In this document: piece by piece, positions 9,475 to 18,290 of the stretch
Layout of the letters: each line of letters opens with the position of its first letter
Numbering within the stretch: the stretch's first letter is position 1
Origin: Nostoc linckia FACHB-104
Lineage (GTDB): Bacteria; Cyanobacteriota; Cyanobacteriia; Cyanobacteriales; Nostocaceae
Reading direction: 5' to 3'
DNA length: 64,000 nucleotides
Assembly: GCF_014696615.1 (NCBI RefSeq)
Contig: NZ_JACJQJ010000017.1
Coordinates: 1-64,000, forward strand
The notes under the pieces: model-generated
The model's database searches: none
Seen by the model: the letters and a program-made list of their open reading frames with translations, nothing else
Told to the model about the DNA's origin: nothing
Program-made: the position numbers and the translations under genes

Positions 9475-9814
9475 AATTCTCATCCCGCCCGTGAACTTGG
9501 GCAGGTGGGCTAGTTGCTTCAACTGCGGTGAATGGTTCTAAAATTTTGTAAGTGTGGCTTGATCCTTTAGGAACCACCCAAGAATTGCCTGGTTCTAATA
9601 AAATTGTTTGCCCTTCAATATGTAACTCGGCACGACCGCTAATTACATAACCAACTGTTTCATATTCGCGGGAAGTTGGCGGTTTTTCTTCGCTGGGTTG
9701 TTCGTTTTCCCAAATCCGCATAGCCACAGTCTTGCCAGATGCAAGATACTTTTGGCCGAGTTTGCCTTTAGGGGAATGGCTAGAGTCTACTTTTTTAACA
9801 CTGGTGTCACTCAT
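9473..9814 (-). CDS. Cupin-domain protein
   Basis: This 113-residue single cupin has the two conserved barrel segments. GYVISGRAELHIEG (near 55-68) is motif 1 and PGNSWVVPKGSSHTYKI (near 74-91) is motif 2, with its histidine in SSH. Motif 1 lacks the usual paired histidines (it reads Y-E-T-V-G-Y), so metal binding may be altered or absent. It could be a small-molecule sensor or isomerase-like protein. It lies 14 bases downstream of the alcohol dehydrogenase gene on the same strand, so co-transcription is likely. Confidence 0.75.
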   Translation of the reverse strand: MSDTSVKKVDSSHSPKGKLGQKYLASGKTVAMRIWENEQPSEEKPPTSREYETVGYVISGRAELHIEGQTILLEPGNSWVVPKGSSHTYKILEPFTAVEATSPPAQVHGRDEN

Positions 9815-9828
9815 ATTCCATCAATTCC

Positions 9829-10998
9829 TTATGGTTTGAGTACAACTTTGATACAGTTATCTTTTTTGTGTTTGAAAATTTCGTAGGCGTGGGGTGCTTG
9901 TTCTAGAGGTAGGCAGTGGGTAATGATAAACGACGGATCTATCTCACCTTTTTGGATATGTTCTAGCAAAGGTTTCACATATCTATGAACGTGAGTCTGT
10001 CCCATTTTGAAAGTCAAACCCTTGTTCATGGCAGCACCCATAGGTATTTTGTCTAAAAAGCCGCCGTAGACTCCGGGTATAGATAGGTGTCCGCCTTTAC
10101 CACAAGCGACAATTGCTTGCCTTAAGGCTGTGGGTCGGTCTGTTTCTAGACGTACTGCTTGCTTAACCTTGTCGTATACTGCCATTGCGTCTGTACCGTG
10201 TGCTTCCATACCCACAGCATCAATACAAGCGTCAGGGCCGCGACCACCGGTCAATTCTTTGAGTGCTTCGCCTACATCTATTTCTTCGTAATTTAAAATC
10301 TCCGCTTTGCCATAGTCTTTAGCCATTTGGAGGCGTTCGGGGATACGGTCAATGGCGATAACTCTTTCTGCACCCAACATGAATGCGCTTCTGATGGCAA
10401 ATTGTCCAACTGGGCCGCAACCCCACACAGCGACAACATCACCTGGTTTGATGTTGCAGTTCTCTGCTGCCATGTAACCTGTCGGGAAAATGTCAGTTAA
10501 AAATAGCACTTGGTCATCCGTTAAACCATCGGGAATTTTGAACAAGCCAACATCTGCAAATGGCACTCTGGCATACTCTGCTTGACCACCAGCGTAACCA
10601 CCTAATAAATGAGAGTAGCCAAATAGACCTGATGGCGAATAGCCCATCTGCTTTTCTGCTAACCAAGCATTCGGGTTAGAGTTATCGCATAAAGACCACA
10701 AATCCCGCTGACAGAAGAAACAAGAACCACAGGAAATGGTGAAAGGAACAATTACGCGATCGCCCACTTTTACATGAGTAACGCGACTCCCTAGTTCAAC
10801 GACTTCCCCCATAAATTCATGCCCAAGGATATCGCCCTTTTGCATTGTGGGAATATAGCCGTTATAAAGATGCAAATCTGATCCACAGATTGCTGTGGAG
10901 GTAATTTTGATAATGGCATCACGGGGGTTAATCAGTGTGGGATCGGGAACTGTATCCACCCGCACGTCGTTTGCTCCATGCCAGCAAACTGCTTTCAT
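9829..10998 (-). CDS. Zinc-dependent alcohol dehydrogenase (FDH-like), copy 1
   Basis: This 389-residue medium-chain dehydrogenase carries the catalytic zinc segment CGSDLH (around residue 38), GHEFMGEV, the structural-zinc cysteines in [15 protein letters not shown] and a Rossmann GCGPVGQF motif. Full-length relatives include glutathione-independent formaldehyde dehydrogenase and related threonine-dehydrogenase-like enzymes that oxidise short alcohols or aldehydes with NAD(P). It is a close tandem paralogue of the gene at 11815-12984. It is followed closely by the cupin gene and sits in a stress-type cluster. The exact substrate is not predictable. Confidence 0.85.
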   Translation of the reverse strand: MKAVCWHGANDVRVDTVPDPTLINPRDAIIKITSTAICGSDLHLYNGYIPTMQKGDILGHEFMGEVVELGSRVTHVKVGDRVIVPFTISCGSCFFCQRDLWSLCDNSNPNAWLAEKQMGYSPSGLFGYSHLLGGYAGGQAEYARVPFADVGLFKIPDGLTDDQVLFLTDIFPTGYMAAENCNIKPGDVVAVWGCGPVGQFAIRSAFMLGAERVIAIDRIPERLQMAKDYGKAEILNYEEIDVGEALKELTGGRGPDACIDAVGMEAHGTDAMAVYDKVKQAVRLETDRPTALRQAIVACGKGGHLSIPGVYGGFLDKIPMGAAMNKGLTFKMGQTHVHRYVKPLLEHIQKGEIDPSFIITHCLPLEQAPHAYEIFKHKKDNCIKVVLKP

Positions 10999-11040
10999 AA
11001 TTATTAATCCTTAGCCTTTAAACTTTGTGCTTTGTCAGAC

Positions 11041-11086
11041 GTAGAGACGCGATTAATCCTTGAGACGCGATTCATCGCGTCTCTAC
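11041..11086. repeat. Palindromic dispersed repeat GTAGAGACGCGAT
   Basis: GTAGAGACGCGAT (11041-11053) and ATCGCGTCTCTAC (11074-11086) form a perfect 13-base inverted repeat with a third related GAGACGCGAT inside. A shorter relative lies at 30662-30690 after tpiA. It is a common type of small dispersed palindrome in Nostoc-like genomes. Confidence 0.7.
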
Positions 11087-11203
11087 AATTGCTGACAATC
11101 TCTTGTGTTGTGGGTATATTGCCCGACCTAACTATATATAAAATCTGAATGCTATATAGCTGAGTGTTATGGTGGGCAATACCTAACATTTAAGGGTGAT
11201 AAT

Positions 11204-11767
11204 TTAATCCCTAGAACCGGAATTAATTACTTCTCCAACTTTGTTTTTTACGGAACCAACAAAGTCTTTTGTAGCTTGAGGAGTATCTTCATCTAGGTTA
11301 AGCTTTTCGCGGATGCTATTAGCAGCTTTACCTAGTTTATTTTGGCTATTGTCAATTAGGTTATTGTCGGGGGTACCTTTGTAGTAAGTACCTTCTGGTG
11401 TTCTTACTGTTTCACCACTGCTGCCTCTATTGGAACCAGTGCTAGAAGTATTGCCATAGTATCCTCGGCTATCATAAGAACTGCGATCGTCATTGAAGTT
11501 CCGTCTGATATTATCGCCAGAATTTGATTTGAGGCTATCTACAGCTTTGTCTATCAAGTTACCGCCACTACTGCTGCTGCCAATGTTATCGGGTGTGCCT
11601 TTATAATAGATTCCCTCTGGTGTTTTGACAGTTTCAGCTTGTGCTTGCATTCCATTACTGTAGCCGGAAAACTGCATTCCCAAAAACGCCAAACCTAATA
11701 GAAAAACCATCATAATCCGGCGGACTAGTACATTTTGTACCCAAGCAAATACACGTGTCATAGACAT
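11204..11767 (-). CDS. Secreted or periplasmic protein with duplicated TPEG-YYKGTPD motif
   Basis: This 187-residue protein starts with a long basic and hydrophobic signal sequence (to about residue 44, ending AQA). The mature part holds two copies of the motif ETV(K/R)TPEG(I/T)YYKGTPDN (near residues 45 and 117). They are separated by a Ser/Gly/Asn-rich linker, and a charged helical C-terminus follows. I do not recognise a family with a known function. Its place between two dehydrogenase genes of a stress-type cluster suggests an envelope stress protein, which is inference. Confidence 0.65.
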   Translation of the reverse strand: MSMTRVFAWVQNVLVRRIMMVFLLGLAFLGMQFSGYSNGMQAQAETVKTPEGIYYKGTPDNIGSSSSGGNLIDKAVDSLKSNSGDNIRRNFNDDRSSYDSRGYYGNTSSTGSNRGSSGETVRTPEGTYYKGTPDNNLIDNSQNKLGKAANSIREKLNLDEDTPQATKDFVGSVKNKVGEVINSGSRD

Positions 11768-11814
11768 CCTCTGTTGTATTACAATTTGTAGGTTTTTAAT
11801 AGCTAAAAGCTATT

Positions 11815-12984
11815 TCAAGGTTTAAGAACAACTTTGATACAGTTGTCTTTTTTCTGTTGAAAAATCTCGTAACCGTAGGATGCTTGCTCTAGCGGTAATT
11901 GATGGGTAACAACAAAAGATGGATCGAGTTTCCCGTCCAAAATGAGATTTAGCAACCGATGCATATATTTCTGACCATGCATTTGTCCCATTCTGAAGGT
12001 TAGACCTTTATTAATCGCCGCACCAAAGGGCATTTTGTCTACGAAACCACCGTAAACACCCATAATGGAAAGAGTGCCACCTTTACGTGCAGCCACCATC
12101 ATTTGCCGTAGTACATGGGGACGGTCGGTTTCTAATCTCAGCTTTTGTTTTGTCTGATCGTAGAAGTCTTCTAGACCTACACCATGTGCTTCTAAACCCA
12201 CTGCATCAATGCAAGCATCTGGCCCACGGCCACCAGTCATCTCTTTCAACGCTTCGCCAGCATCAACGTCTTCGTAGTTAATCGTTTCTGCTTTGGCAAA
12301 CTTTCTCGCCATTTCTAGACGTTCAGGAAAGCGATCAATTGCAATCACTCTCTCTGCACCCATCATGTAGGCGCTAATCATGGCAAACTGTCCGACAGCA
12401 CCGCAACCCCAGACGGCTACGGTATCACCGGGTTGAATATCGCATAATTCGGCTCCCATATAACCGGTGGGAATCGCGTCGGAGATGAATAGCAACATCT
12501 CGTCCGGTAAATCGGGAGGAACTTTCACTACACCTACATCCGCAAAAGGTACGCGCACATATTCGGCTTGTGCGCCTGCATAACCACCTAACAGATGAGA
12601 GTAGCCGTAAATTGCTGAGGTAATGTTGCCGTATAACTTTTCTTCCATCCAACCTTTATGATTGGAATTATCGCACAGTGACCACATATCACGCTGGCAA
12701 TAGTTGCAAAAACCACAGCCAATTGTCGAGGGAACAACGACGCGATCGCCTACTTTTAAATTGTTGACTCCCCTACCTACTTCTATTACTTCCCCCATGA
12801 ATTCGTGACCGATAATGTCACCTTTTTGCACTGTGGGAATATAGCCACCGTAGATATGTAGATCTGAGCCACATATCGCTGTGGATGTAATTTTGATAAT
12901 TGCGTCACGCGGGTTGAGAATTGTAGGGTCTGGTACTGTCTCTACGCGGACTTCATTAGCACTTTGCCAACAGACAGCTTTCAT
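11815..12984 (-). CDS. Zinc-dependent alcohol dehydrogenase (FDH-like), copy 2
   Basis: This 389-residue paralogue of the dehydrogenase at 9829-10998 shares the opening MKAVCW, the CGSDLH and GHEFMGEV zinc segments, the four-cysteine structural loop (CGFCNYCQRDMWSLC) and the GCGAVGQF nucleotide motif. The reading frame stays open to 13113 through repeat DNA, but the ATG at 12984 matches the start of the paralogue. The pair arose by duplication, with the secreted-protein gene now between them. The likely role is NAD(P)-linked detoxification of small aldehydes or alcohols. Confidence 0.85.
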   Translation of the reverse strand: MKAVCWQSANEVRVETVPDPTILNPRDAIIKITSTAICGSDLHIYGGYIPTVQKGDIIGHEFMGEVIEVGRGVNNLKVGDRVVVPSTIGCGFCNYCQRDMWSLCDNSNHKGWMEEKLYGNITSAIYGYSHLLGGYAGAQAEYVRVPFADVGVVKVPPDLPDEMLLFISDAIPTGYMGAELCDIQPGDTVAVWGCGAVGQFAMISAYMMGAERVIAIDRFPERLEMARKFAKAETINYEDVDAGEALKEMTGGRGPDACIDAVGLEAHGVGLEDFYDQTKQKLRLETDRPHVLRQMMVAARKGGTLSIMGVYGGFVDKMPFGAAINKGLTFRMGQMHGQKYMHRLLNLILDGKLDPSFVVTHQLPLEQASYGYEIFQQKKDNCIKVVLKP

Positions 12985-13021
12985 AATTAAGGATGAAGTG
13001 TAAACGATGAAGTATGAACTG

Positions 13022-13066
13022 TGTACCCCTATGGGGAAGCAAGCTACGCGTAGCATCTCCACAGGA
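13022..13066. repeat. Small dispersed repeat (GGGGAAGCAAGCTACGCGTAGC type)
   Basis: A palindrome-centred repeat with the core GCTACGCGTAGC, flanked by GGGGAAGCAA and CTCC. A second copy in the opposite orientation lies at 56021-56069, and a fragment is near 158-176. It belongs to the small mobile repeats known in heterocystous cyanobacteria. Confidence 0.7.
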
Positions 13067-13130
13067 GAAGGATGAAGTAGGAGGGATAGACTAAAGTTTC
13101 TTTTAGCCTTCATCCTTTAGCGTTTAGCCT

Positions 13131-13829
13131 TCATCTTTTACCTGCGGGTTGACCTTCGGTAGTAGCGATTTCTCCAGCTTCCATCAGCATTTTGAAGCGG
13201 CGTAAATCATCTCCTATTTGTTGTTCTGGTTCTTCACCGAAAAGTTTAGCGAATACAGCTGCTAAGGCTCCTCCAGGGGGGTTATATTCTAGAACCACTT
13301 TGACTTCCGTACCGCGATCGCCTGGTGCTTTTTGAAAGCGCACAAAACCAGAATTATCTACGTCTGCGCCTTCTACGGAAGCCCAAGAAATAAACTGATT
13401 TTCTCGGTCTTCTAAAATGTTTGCATCCCATTCCACACTGTTACCTAAAGGTGCATTGGCAATCCAATGAGAACGTTTATCGTCATACACCTTCACAGAT
13501 TTGAGATGCTTCATAAATGTGGGCAGCTTTTCAAAGTCGTGCCAAAAGCGGTACAGTTCTTCTGCTGGTTTATTGATTGTTACTGTCTTTTCAACTTTGA
13601 TTGGTTTACTCATGCCCACTATTTCCTGTGCTTGCTGGATTGTGCTTTGTTTGGTTACACCTTGATATATCAAACCGCCACCAGCCAAAGCCGTTAGCGC
13701 ACCTCGTAAAGAGCCTTGCTTTAAACCCATTAACACCATAGCTCCGCCACCAATTAAAGAAGCCCAACGTTCGGCTTCACTGGCTTCACCCTGATTGGTA
13801 TTTGTCCCATCTCCCGGAGTCGCAGTCAT
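13131..13829 (-). CDS. SRPBCC (cyclase/dehydrase) family protein with N-terminal membrane segment
   Basis: The 232-residue product has a glycine-rich hydrophobic N-terminus (about residues 22-60, DUF2892-like) followed by a START/Bet v1-fold domain (about 78-215) beginning VEKTVTINKPAEELYRFW. Such proteins bind lipids or other hydrophobic ligands and are common in desiccation and osmotic stress gene sets. It is the first gene of the run toward the dehydrogenases, with about 145 bases before copy 2. The binding partner is unknown. Confidence 0.75.
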   Translation of the reverse strand: MTATPGDGTNTNQGEASEAERWASLIGGGAMVLMGLKQGSLRGALTALAGGGLIYQGVTKQSTIQQAQEIVGMSKPIKVEKTVTINKPAEELYRFWHDFEKLPTFMKHLKSVKVYDDKRSHWIANAPLGNSVEWDANILEDRENQFISWASVEGADVDNSGFVRFQKAPGDRGTEVKVVLEYNPPGGALAAVFAKLFGEEPEQQIGDDLRRFKMLMEAGEIATTEGQPAGKR

Positions 13830-14103
13830 ACAATTTTGGATTTTAGATTTTGGATTTTAGATTTTGGATTGACCTGATAGATAAGTTAGGGGCTTAAGGA
13901 TTTTGGATTTTCGATTGATTCCACAGATAAATCCGGAGGCTTGTACCATCAACTAACTATTGGTCATTTTTCTCCTGATTACTGTAAAATGACCACTGAA
14001 GACGCAAAGACTCTCTTCTCTCTCTAGTTCTTTGCGTAACGGACACTTTCCACTTTGGGTTATCCCTGCTGAAAAGTGTCCTCTCCTGTGGTTAAGGCAA
14101 AAT

Positions 14104-15201
14104 TTACATAGCTGTTGCTGCGCCTGTAGTTGGCTTAGGTGGCTTAACTTCAGCACCTAGAGCGTTACGATACAGCCCTACTAATCGTTGTTCGTATTGC
14201 AACAAATTTTGGTAAATTTCTTTGAAAATAGCGGTGGCTACGGGATCGGTAAGCTTCGCCCACAAATTGCCAATATCACCAATTCCTGTTTGGATGTCTC
14301 CCAAAGCGGAACGGATTTGATATACGTCATCACTTCCAGTTAAGGCAGTTTTTACCTTAGCGTATTGTTCCGCGACATTTGCAGCTAAGGAGGGTTTTTC
14401 GCCTAGCCTGTCGAGATAGGTTTCAATCATCTGGATATGGCGCTGTTTAGTTCCGATGAGTTCTTGAAACAGCGATCGCGCTTCTGTATTAGATTCCTTT
14501 TCGAGATACTTCTCTAATGCTTCCAAAGAATAGCGCTCACCAGCCAAAGCAGTATTTAAATTTTTAACGATATCGCCTTTGGTTGAGCCACCCCAAGCAT
14601 CAGCCAGCTTCCACCATTCTGCAGTTGTATCCTTCTCGCTAGGTAATGCCGCATCTTTACCACCGTAACCCAAACGGCTAAGAATAGCTGTGGTGAAAAT
14701 TGCCAAATCTCCAGGTTCACGGGAAGTAATTAAATTACCATCCACTACTAGCGCCTCATCTTTAAAATCTGCACCAGCATTGATAATGTCTTTGCGAATT
14801 GCTCTAAAACCCGTGATGCGTTTACCTTTGAGTAAATCGCCTTCAATTAAAAGTTGTGGCCCGTGACATACCGCAGCCACCAATTTGCCTTGCTGCACGG
14901 CTTCTTGGACAAAGCGTACAGTATTGGGGTTACGCCGCATTTTATCGGGAGCCATACCGCCAGGAATTACCACAGCATCAAATTCCGATGCGATCGCTTC
15001 TGTGGTGGTAGCATCGGCTTGGATACTAACTTTACCTTGTTTTCCCTTATATTTCTCATTCATGCGTGCGCCGAGGACTACTACCTCCATCCCGGCTTGT
15101 TTTAAGCCATTGTAAGGGACAGTAAATTCCGCATCCTCAACTCCATTTTCAATCAGAATCGCAACTTTTTTCTTAGCAGAATTATTGTTAGTGTGTGCCA
15201 T
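14104..15201 (-). CDS. DJ-1/PfpI-family protein fused to a C-terminal helical (ferritin-like?) domain
   Basis: Residues 10-190 form a DJ-1/PfpI (YhbO-type) domain with the nucleophile-elbow Cys112-His113 (AAVCHGP) and the partner glutamate in IENGVEDAEF. Family members act as protein/nucleotide deglycases, chaperones or stress proteases. Residues 200-345 are an extra predicted four-helix region (AGERYSLEALEKYL, then QELIGTKQRHIQMIE). Its Glu and Glu-x-x-x-x-x-His spacing recalls ferritin-like or DUF2383-type bundles. Ordinary PfpI proteins are about 170-190 residues, so this is a true fusion. It sits between the DUF2267 and SRPBCC genes. Confidence 0.78.
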   Translation of the reverse strand: MAHTNNNSAKKKVAILIENGVEDAEFTVPYNGLKQAGMEVVVLGARMNEKYKGKQGKVSIQADATTTEAIASEFDAVVIPGGMAPDKMRRNPNTVRFVQEAVQQGKLVAAVCHGPQLLIEGDLLKGKRITGFRAIRKDIINAGADFKDEALVVDGNLITSREPGDLAIFTTAILSRLGYGGKDAALPSEKDTTAEWWKLADAWGGSTKGDIVKNLNTALAGERYSLEALEKYLEKESNTEARSLFQELIGTKQRHIQMIETYLDRLGEKPSLAANVAEQYAKVKTALTGSDDVYQIRSALGDIQTGIGDIGNLWAKLTDPVATAIFKEIYQNLLQYEQRLVGLYRNALGAEVKPPKPTTGAATAM

Positions 15202-15288
15202 CTAATTTTTCCTATGTATCTGTAAATTCAACTAGCTAAAATAGTCAACAATTTTTTTAATTTTTTTATCCTCTATAGGAGATATTTT

Positions 15289-15690
15289 CTATGTATGAAT
15301 TTCACTAGTTGATGCGCTAGTAAAGAGTTCTTCGTAATCGTGAGAAAAATATGCATGAAAGCTAGCAAACTTTTCTGGAACAACTGCGTTTTGTAGCACC
15401 GCAAAAACTGCTCTAACGTGCATTACAGCAGTTGTAGGTTCAATATTTTCTTTTTGACTAGTACGGTTAATAAACTCTTGCAAATTAAAATTTTGTCCAG
15501 GTTGTCCTTGACTTGTTTCTAAATACTTCCTGAGTTCTTTAGGTAACTGCTCCGCTAATTCTTGTACTTTATCAGCGGAAATTCTTTCTTTAATTGTTTC
15601 TAATGTCGCACGGGTAGCACGTTCTGCCTCTGTACGAGAATCTGATATAGCTAGGCTTTGTACGTGGGTAATAAACTCTTCGTATTGCAC
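15289..15690 (-). CDS. DUF2267-domain protein
   Basis: This 133-residue soluble protein matches the DUF2267 pattern. It has an N-terminal YEEFITHVQ, a central repeat-like ERATRATLETIKERIS helix, and a second half ending in the typical VRAVFAVLQNAV segment. It starts at GTG (15690), which is supported by a strong GGAGGT Shine-Dalgarno sequence a few bases upstream. The function is unknown. In many bacteria, DUF2267 genes sit with PfpI, SRPBCC and alcohol dehydrogenase genes in stress-response islands, as here. Confidence 0.8.
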   Translation of the reverse strand: MQYEEFITHVQSLAISDSRTEAERATRATLETIKERISADKVQELAEQLPKELRKYLETSQGQPGQNFNLQEFINRTSQKENIEPTTAVMHVRAVFAVLQNAVVPEKFASFHAYFSHDYEELFTSASTSEIHT

Positions 15691-16027
15691 TTTCTACCTC
15701 CGTTTTTCCCCATGAATGCAGTGAGTTAGCATTTAGGTAGTTGAGAGCAGACGGAAAATTCAAAAAAAGATTAATTGATTTAGATCGTTAATTTCTTTGA
15801 ATAAAAATTAGTTATAAGTAATAAGCTACTAAGCAAATTTTTCCTTTATTAACTTATTACTCATAACTAATAACTTCAACTACACGGGGTTTGACCATGA
15901 ATTCATATTTACAAGGTTATGGTTCAAATCTGAAATTAACTTCGTTCCCAGGGGATAGATTCTTTTATTTCTAAAGTTATACATCCCTAGTTAGACAAGG
16001 TTCTGTTAGTAAAAGGTTATTGTAAAG
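15691..16027. other. Divergent promoter region
   Basis: 337 bases between the divergent DUF2267 and acidic-protein genes. It contains an inverted AT-rich segment (TTAGTTATAAGTAATAAGCT near 15809 against ACTTATTACTCATAACTAAT near 15852). This could form a hairpin or operator. No gene is seen. Confidence 0.4.
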
Positions 16028-16444
16028 ATGCACCAAATGGCTAGCATTATGGCAGAAGAAAATCATAACCAAGAAATCAACTCTGATGATTTGCCTCAGG
16101 CAATCACCGAATCCTACGGTACTGGTGTGAAAGACCTACCTGGGTACAATATCGGTGGACGTTCCATACAAGCAGAAAGGCAAGAGTACACAGAAACCAG
16201 TCCCGAACTCACTGGTGGTGATGTTGATGCTTATTGGCAAGATGCGGATGCTGTAGGAGATGAAGCAGTTGGTGGTACTGCTCCCACTCCCGATCAAAAC
16301 GTCACTGAAGATTTAGAAGCAGCAGTAGGGCTAGAAATGGATGATCGCTCTTTCCTCCGCACTAACGATATATTGGAAGAACGCGACGATCGCCGTTGGG
16401 AACTAGATCCGATGTCTTCTGAGGATTACCAACAACGGAAATAG
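16028..16444 (+). CDS. Acidic conserved cyanobacterial protein (DUF6335-like)
   Basis: The 138-residue, strongly acidic and hydrophilic product has no membrane segment. It has the motif GTGVKDLPGYNIGGRS and the C-terminal RTNDILEERDDRRWELDP pattern that I associate with the cyanobacterial DUF6335 family. It may start at any of three early ATG codons (16028, 16037, 16049). It is probably an intrinsically disordered stress-associated protein, divergently transcribed from the DUF2267-PfpI cluster. Confidence 0.65.
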   Translation: MHQMASIMAEENHNQEINSDDLPQAITESYGTGVKDLPGYNIGGRSIQAERQEYTETSPELTGGDVDAYWQDADAVGDEAVGGTAPTPDQNVTEDLEAAVGLEMDDRSFLRTNDILEERDDRRWELDPMSSEDYQQRK

Positions 16445-16487
16445 CTCGCTGTGCATTAATTGAACCTCATATCAGCAAAATCCAGAT

Positions 16488-16532
16488 AACACTCTGTTGA
16501 CGTGATAACTTAGCGGCGATGGAGTGTTTTTA
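16488..16532 (+). terminator. Probable terminator after the DUF6335-like gene
   Basis: AACACTC (16488-16494) pairs with GAGTGTT (16522-16528) and is followed directly by a short T run, 44 bases after the stop codon. The long loop lowers confidence. Confidence 0.4.
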
Positions 16533-17140
16533 CTATGAGTAATTCTACAGATACAATCAGCTACTATTTATAGCTAGATAAATTTATTTAAGCTAAAACT
16601 GAGTGAGCTTAAACAGCTAACATTCAAATATCGCCAACTTTTTCTCAGCACTTTTCTAAATAGCTAAAATTTACGTGTAATTACTTATAGACATTTGCGA
16701 TTATAGCTCTTTAAATAATACTAAAGAAAATGTCTCGAAAATCTCTTTACGAGTTTTTACCAGAACTTTTTCATCATCCTAGGACAAAGCAGAAAAAATA
16801 ATAATTATCTATTGGAAAAATAGCTGCTGTTTGTCATGGTTAAAATATTTGGGTGTTACTACTGTTTGGTATAGTTTTGGGTTATCTAAAAATTTCACAA
16901 ACTCAAAAGTTGAATTTTACCTATACCACTCTCAGTTATAAATAGAAAATGTTTATTTTTCAGTTAATTTTGAGTTGAATAAGTTTCCTCATGGATAAAC
17001 TGCTGTCAAAAAGTTCAGCATATATCTAGAGTAAATAATCTCAAATTGATTGAAATATAAAGCTTTGAGTTTTTAGCTAAAGAAAATCTTATATAGTATT
17101 TTCTCTAATTTGATTTTAAAATTCTCTCTCAATCACTACA
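16533..17140. other. AT-rich gene-free region
   Basis: About 600 bases of AT-rich DNA with many stops upstream of the HpsJ-like gene. No gene, RNA or clear repeat is seen. A promoter for the following gene is expected near its right end. Confidence 0.4.
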
Positions 17141-17845
17141 ATGCAAGAATTTAACATTCCCCAATCCCTAGAAATAGAAGTATCACAACTGCGTAAAACT
17201 ATTAATTCTCTGCTATGGATAACTAAACTTTTTCGTACAGTCGGCTATAGCATTTTAGTTTTAGTATTTATTGACTTAATTGATATATTTGTTCCCTTAA
17301 ATTTTATGAATCCTGTGTGGGAATTTCAGATGATAGGAGCGCTAGTAGACTTGGTAGCTATAACCTTAATTGGGCTAGTGTTAGTATTCTCGGGTAAGTT
17401 AGAGAAACGTCTAAAATGGGAATTCCCGTTTTTACTTTGGTTATCAAGGTTATGTTTATTAGTAGGATTATTATATTTATTACTCATCCCGTTAGGAATC
17501 AATAATACTATCAGCCTTTATAACGTAAATTTTGAGGAATCAAATCGAGATTACAGTCAACAAATGCTACTAAATAGCAACTGGAAACAGCAGATCAGCC
17601 AAGCTTCAGCCGCAGAATTTAATAATCTTCTTGAACATAAGAGTATGCAAGAAGTAAAAACTCAAACATTAGTAGAGGTGAATCAAAGCCAGAATCATCC
17701 CGATAAAAAATTACCAAATACAAATCTCTCTAGACATTTCAATTTGTTGAAGAGTTCGGTAAAATTTAATTTAGGAGCTTTAGTTGCTGCAGCTTTATTT
17801 ATTACTATCTGGAAGAAAACATTATGGGCTAGAGAATGGGGTTAA
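17141..17845 (+). CDS. HpsJ-like membrane protein
   Basis: This 234-residue protein has four hydrophobic segments (about residues 26-46, 60-88, 98-122 and a last one near 210-228). A hydrophilic Gln/Ser/Asn-rich loop lies between the third and fourth. The block FVPLNFMNPVWEFQMIGALV, followed by GLVLVFSGKLEKR, is the pattern I recognise in HpsJ-family proteins. These are linked to hormogonium polysaccharide secretion and cyanoexosortase systems. No other hps genes are adjacent, so the specific role is inferred from family only. Confidence 0.6.
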   Translation: MQEFNIPQSLEIEVSQLRKTINSLLWITKLFRTVGYSILVLVFIDLIDIFVPLNFMNPVWEFQMIGALVDLVAITLIGLVLVFSGKLEKRLKWEFPFLLWLSRLCLLVGLLYLLLIPLGINNTISLYNVNFEESNRDYSQQMLLNSNWKQQISQASAAEFNNLLEHKSMQEVKTQTLVEVNQSQNHPDKKLPNTNLSRHFNLLKSSVKFNLGALVAAALFITIWKKTLWAREWG

Positions 17846-17888
17846 TAGTAATCATACTAAAACATCAATAGGTATAATTTATTTCTAG

Positions 17889-18290
17889 TTACAAAGTAGT
17901 AATTGTAGGTGATTCAAATCGTTGGATTTCAATTAAATAACCATTTGGATCGCGCAGAAAACAATGATAAATTTTGTACTTCTCATTGAATATCGGTGGC
18001 TTTTCAAATTCCACACCATTTTTTTGTAAGTACTCATACCACTCGTCTACTTGTTGTGTAACTAAAGTAAAAATTACACCTGATTTTTTATCGTTAGTTT
18101 TTGTAGCTAAAATGCCGTCTTCTTGGCATAAACCCAAGTATCCAGAACCAGTAACAGTATAAATTCTACAAGTTCCTTGATCGAGCCAGATATGGAACCC
18201 CAGCTTATCTTCATAGAAACGTGCTGAAGCTGCGAGATCCTGGGTATATAGGAAGGTAATTTGCTGATCAATTGGCGGGCGATCGCACAT
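17889..18290 (-). CDS. VOC (glyoxalase/bleomycin-resistance fold) family protein
   Basis: This 133-residue protein has two beta-alpha-beta-beta-beta repeats. The first begins ITFLYTQDLAASARFYEDKLGF and the second ends FLRDPNGYLIEIQRF, whose glutamate is a typical metal ligand. VOC proteins include glyoxalases, dioxygenases and antibiotic-binding proteins, and the activity cannot be assigned. It is convergent with the HpsJ-like gene, with only 43 bases between the stops. Confidence 0.75.
   Translation of the reverse strand: MCDRPPIDQQITFLYTQDLAASARFYEDKLGFHIWLDQGTCRIYTVTGSGYLGLCQEDGILATKTNDKKSGVIFTLVTQQVDEWYEYLQKNGVEFEKPPIFNEKYKIYHCFLRDPNGYLIEIQRFESPTITTL

Noticed and set aside
11004-11189. 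61-codon minus-strand ORF between dehydrogenase copy 1 and the secreted protein
   Set aside because: It runs through the GAGACGCGAT palindromic repeat and has no recognisable domain.
12984-13113. N-terminal extension of dehydrogenase copy 2
   Set aside because: The extra codons lie in dispersed repeat DNA and the paralogue begins exactly at the ATG corresponding to 12984.
15900-15940. tRNA-like GGTTCAAATC word
   Set aside because: No acceptor stem, D-arm or anticodon arm could be built around it.
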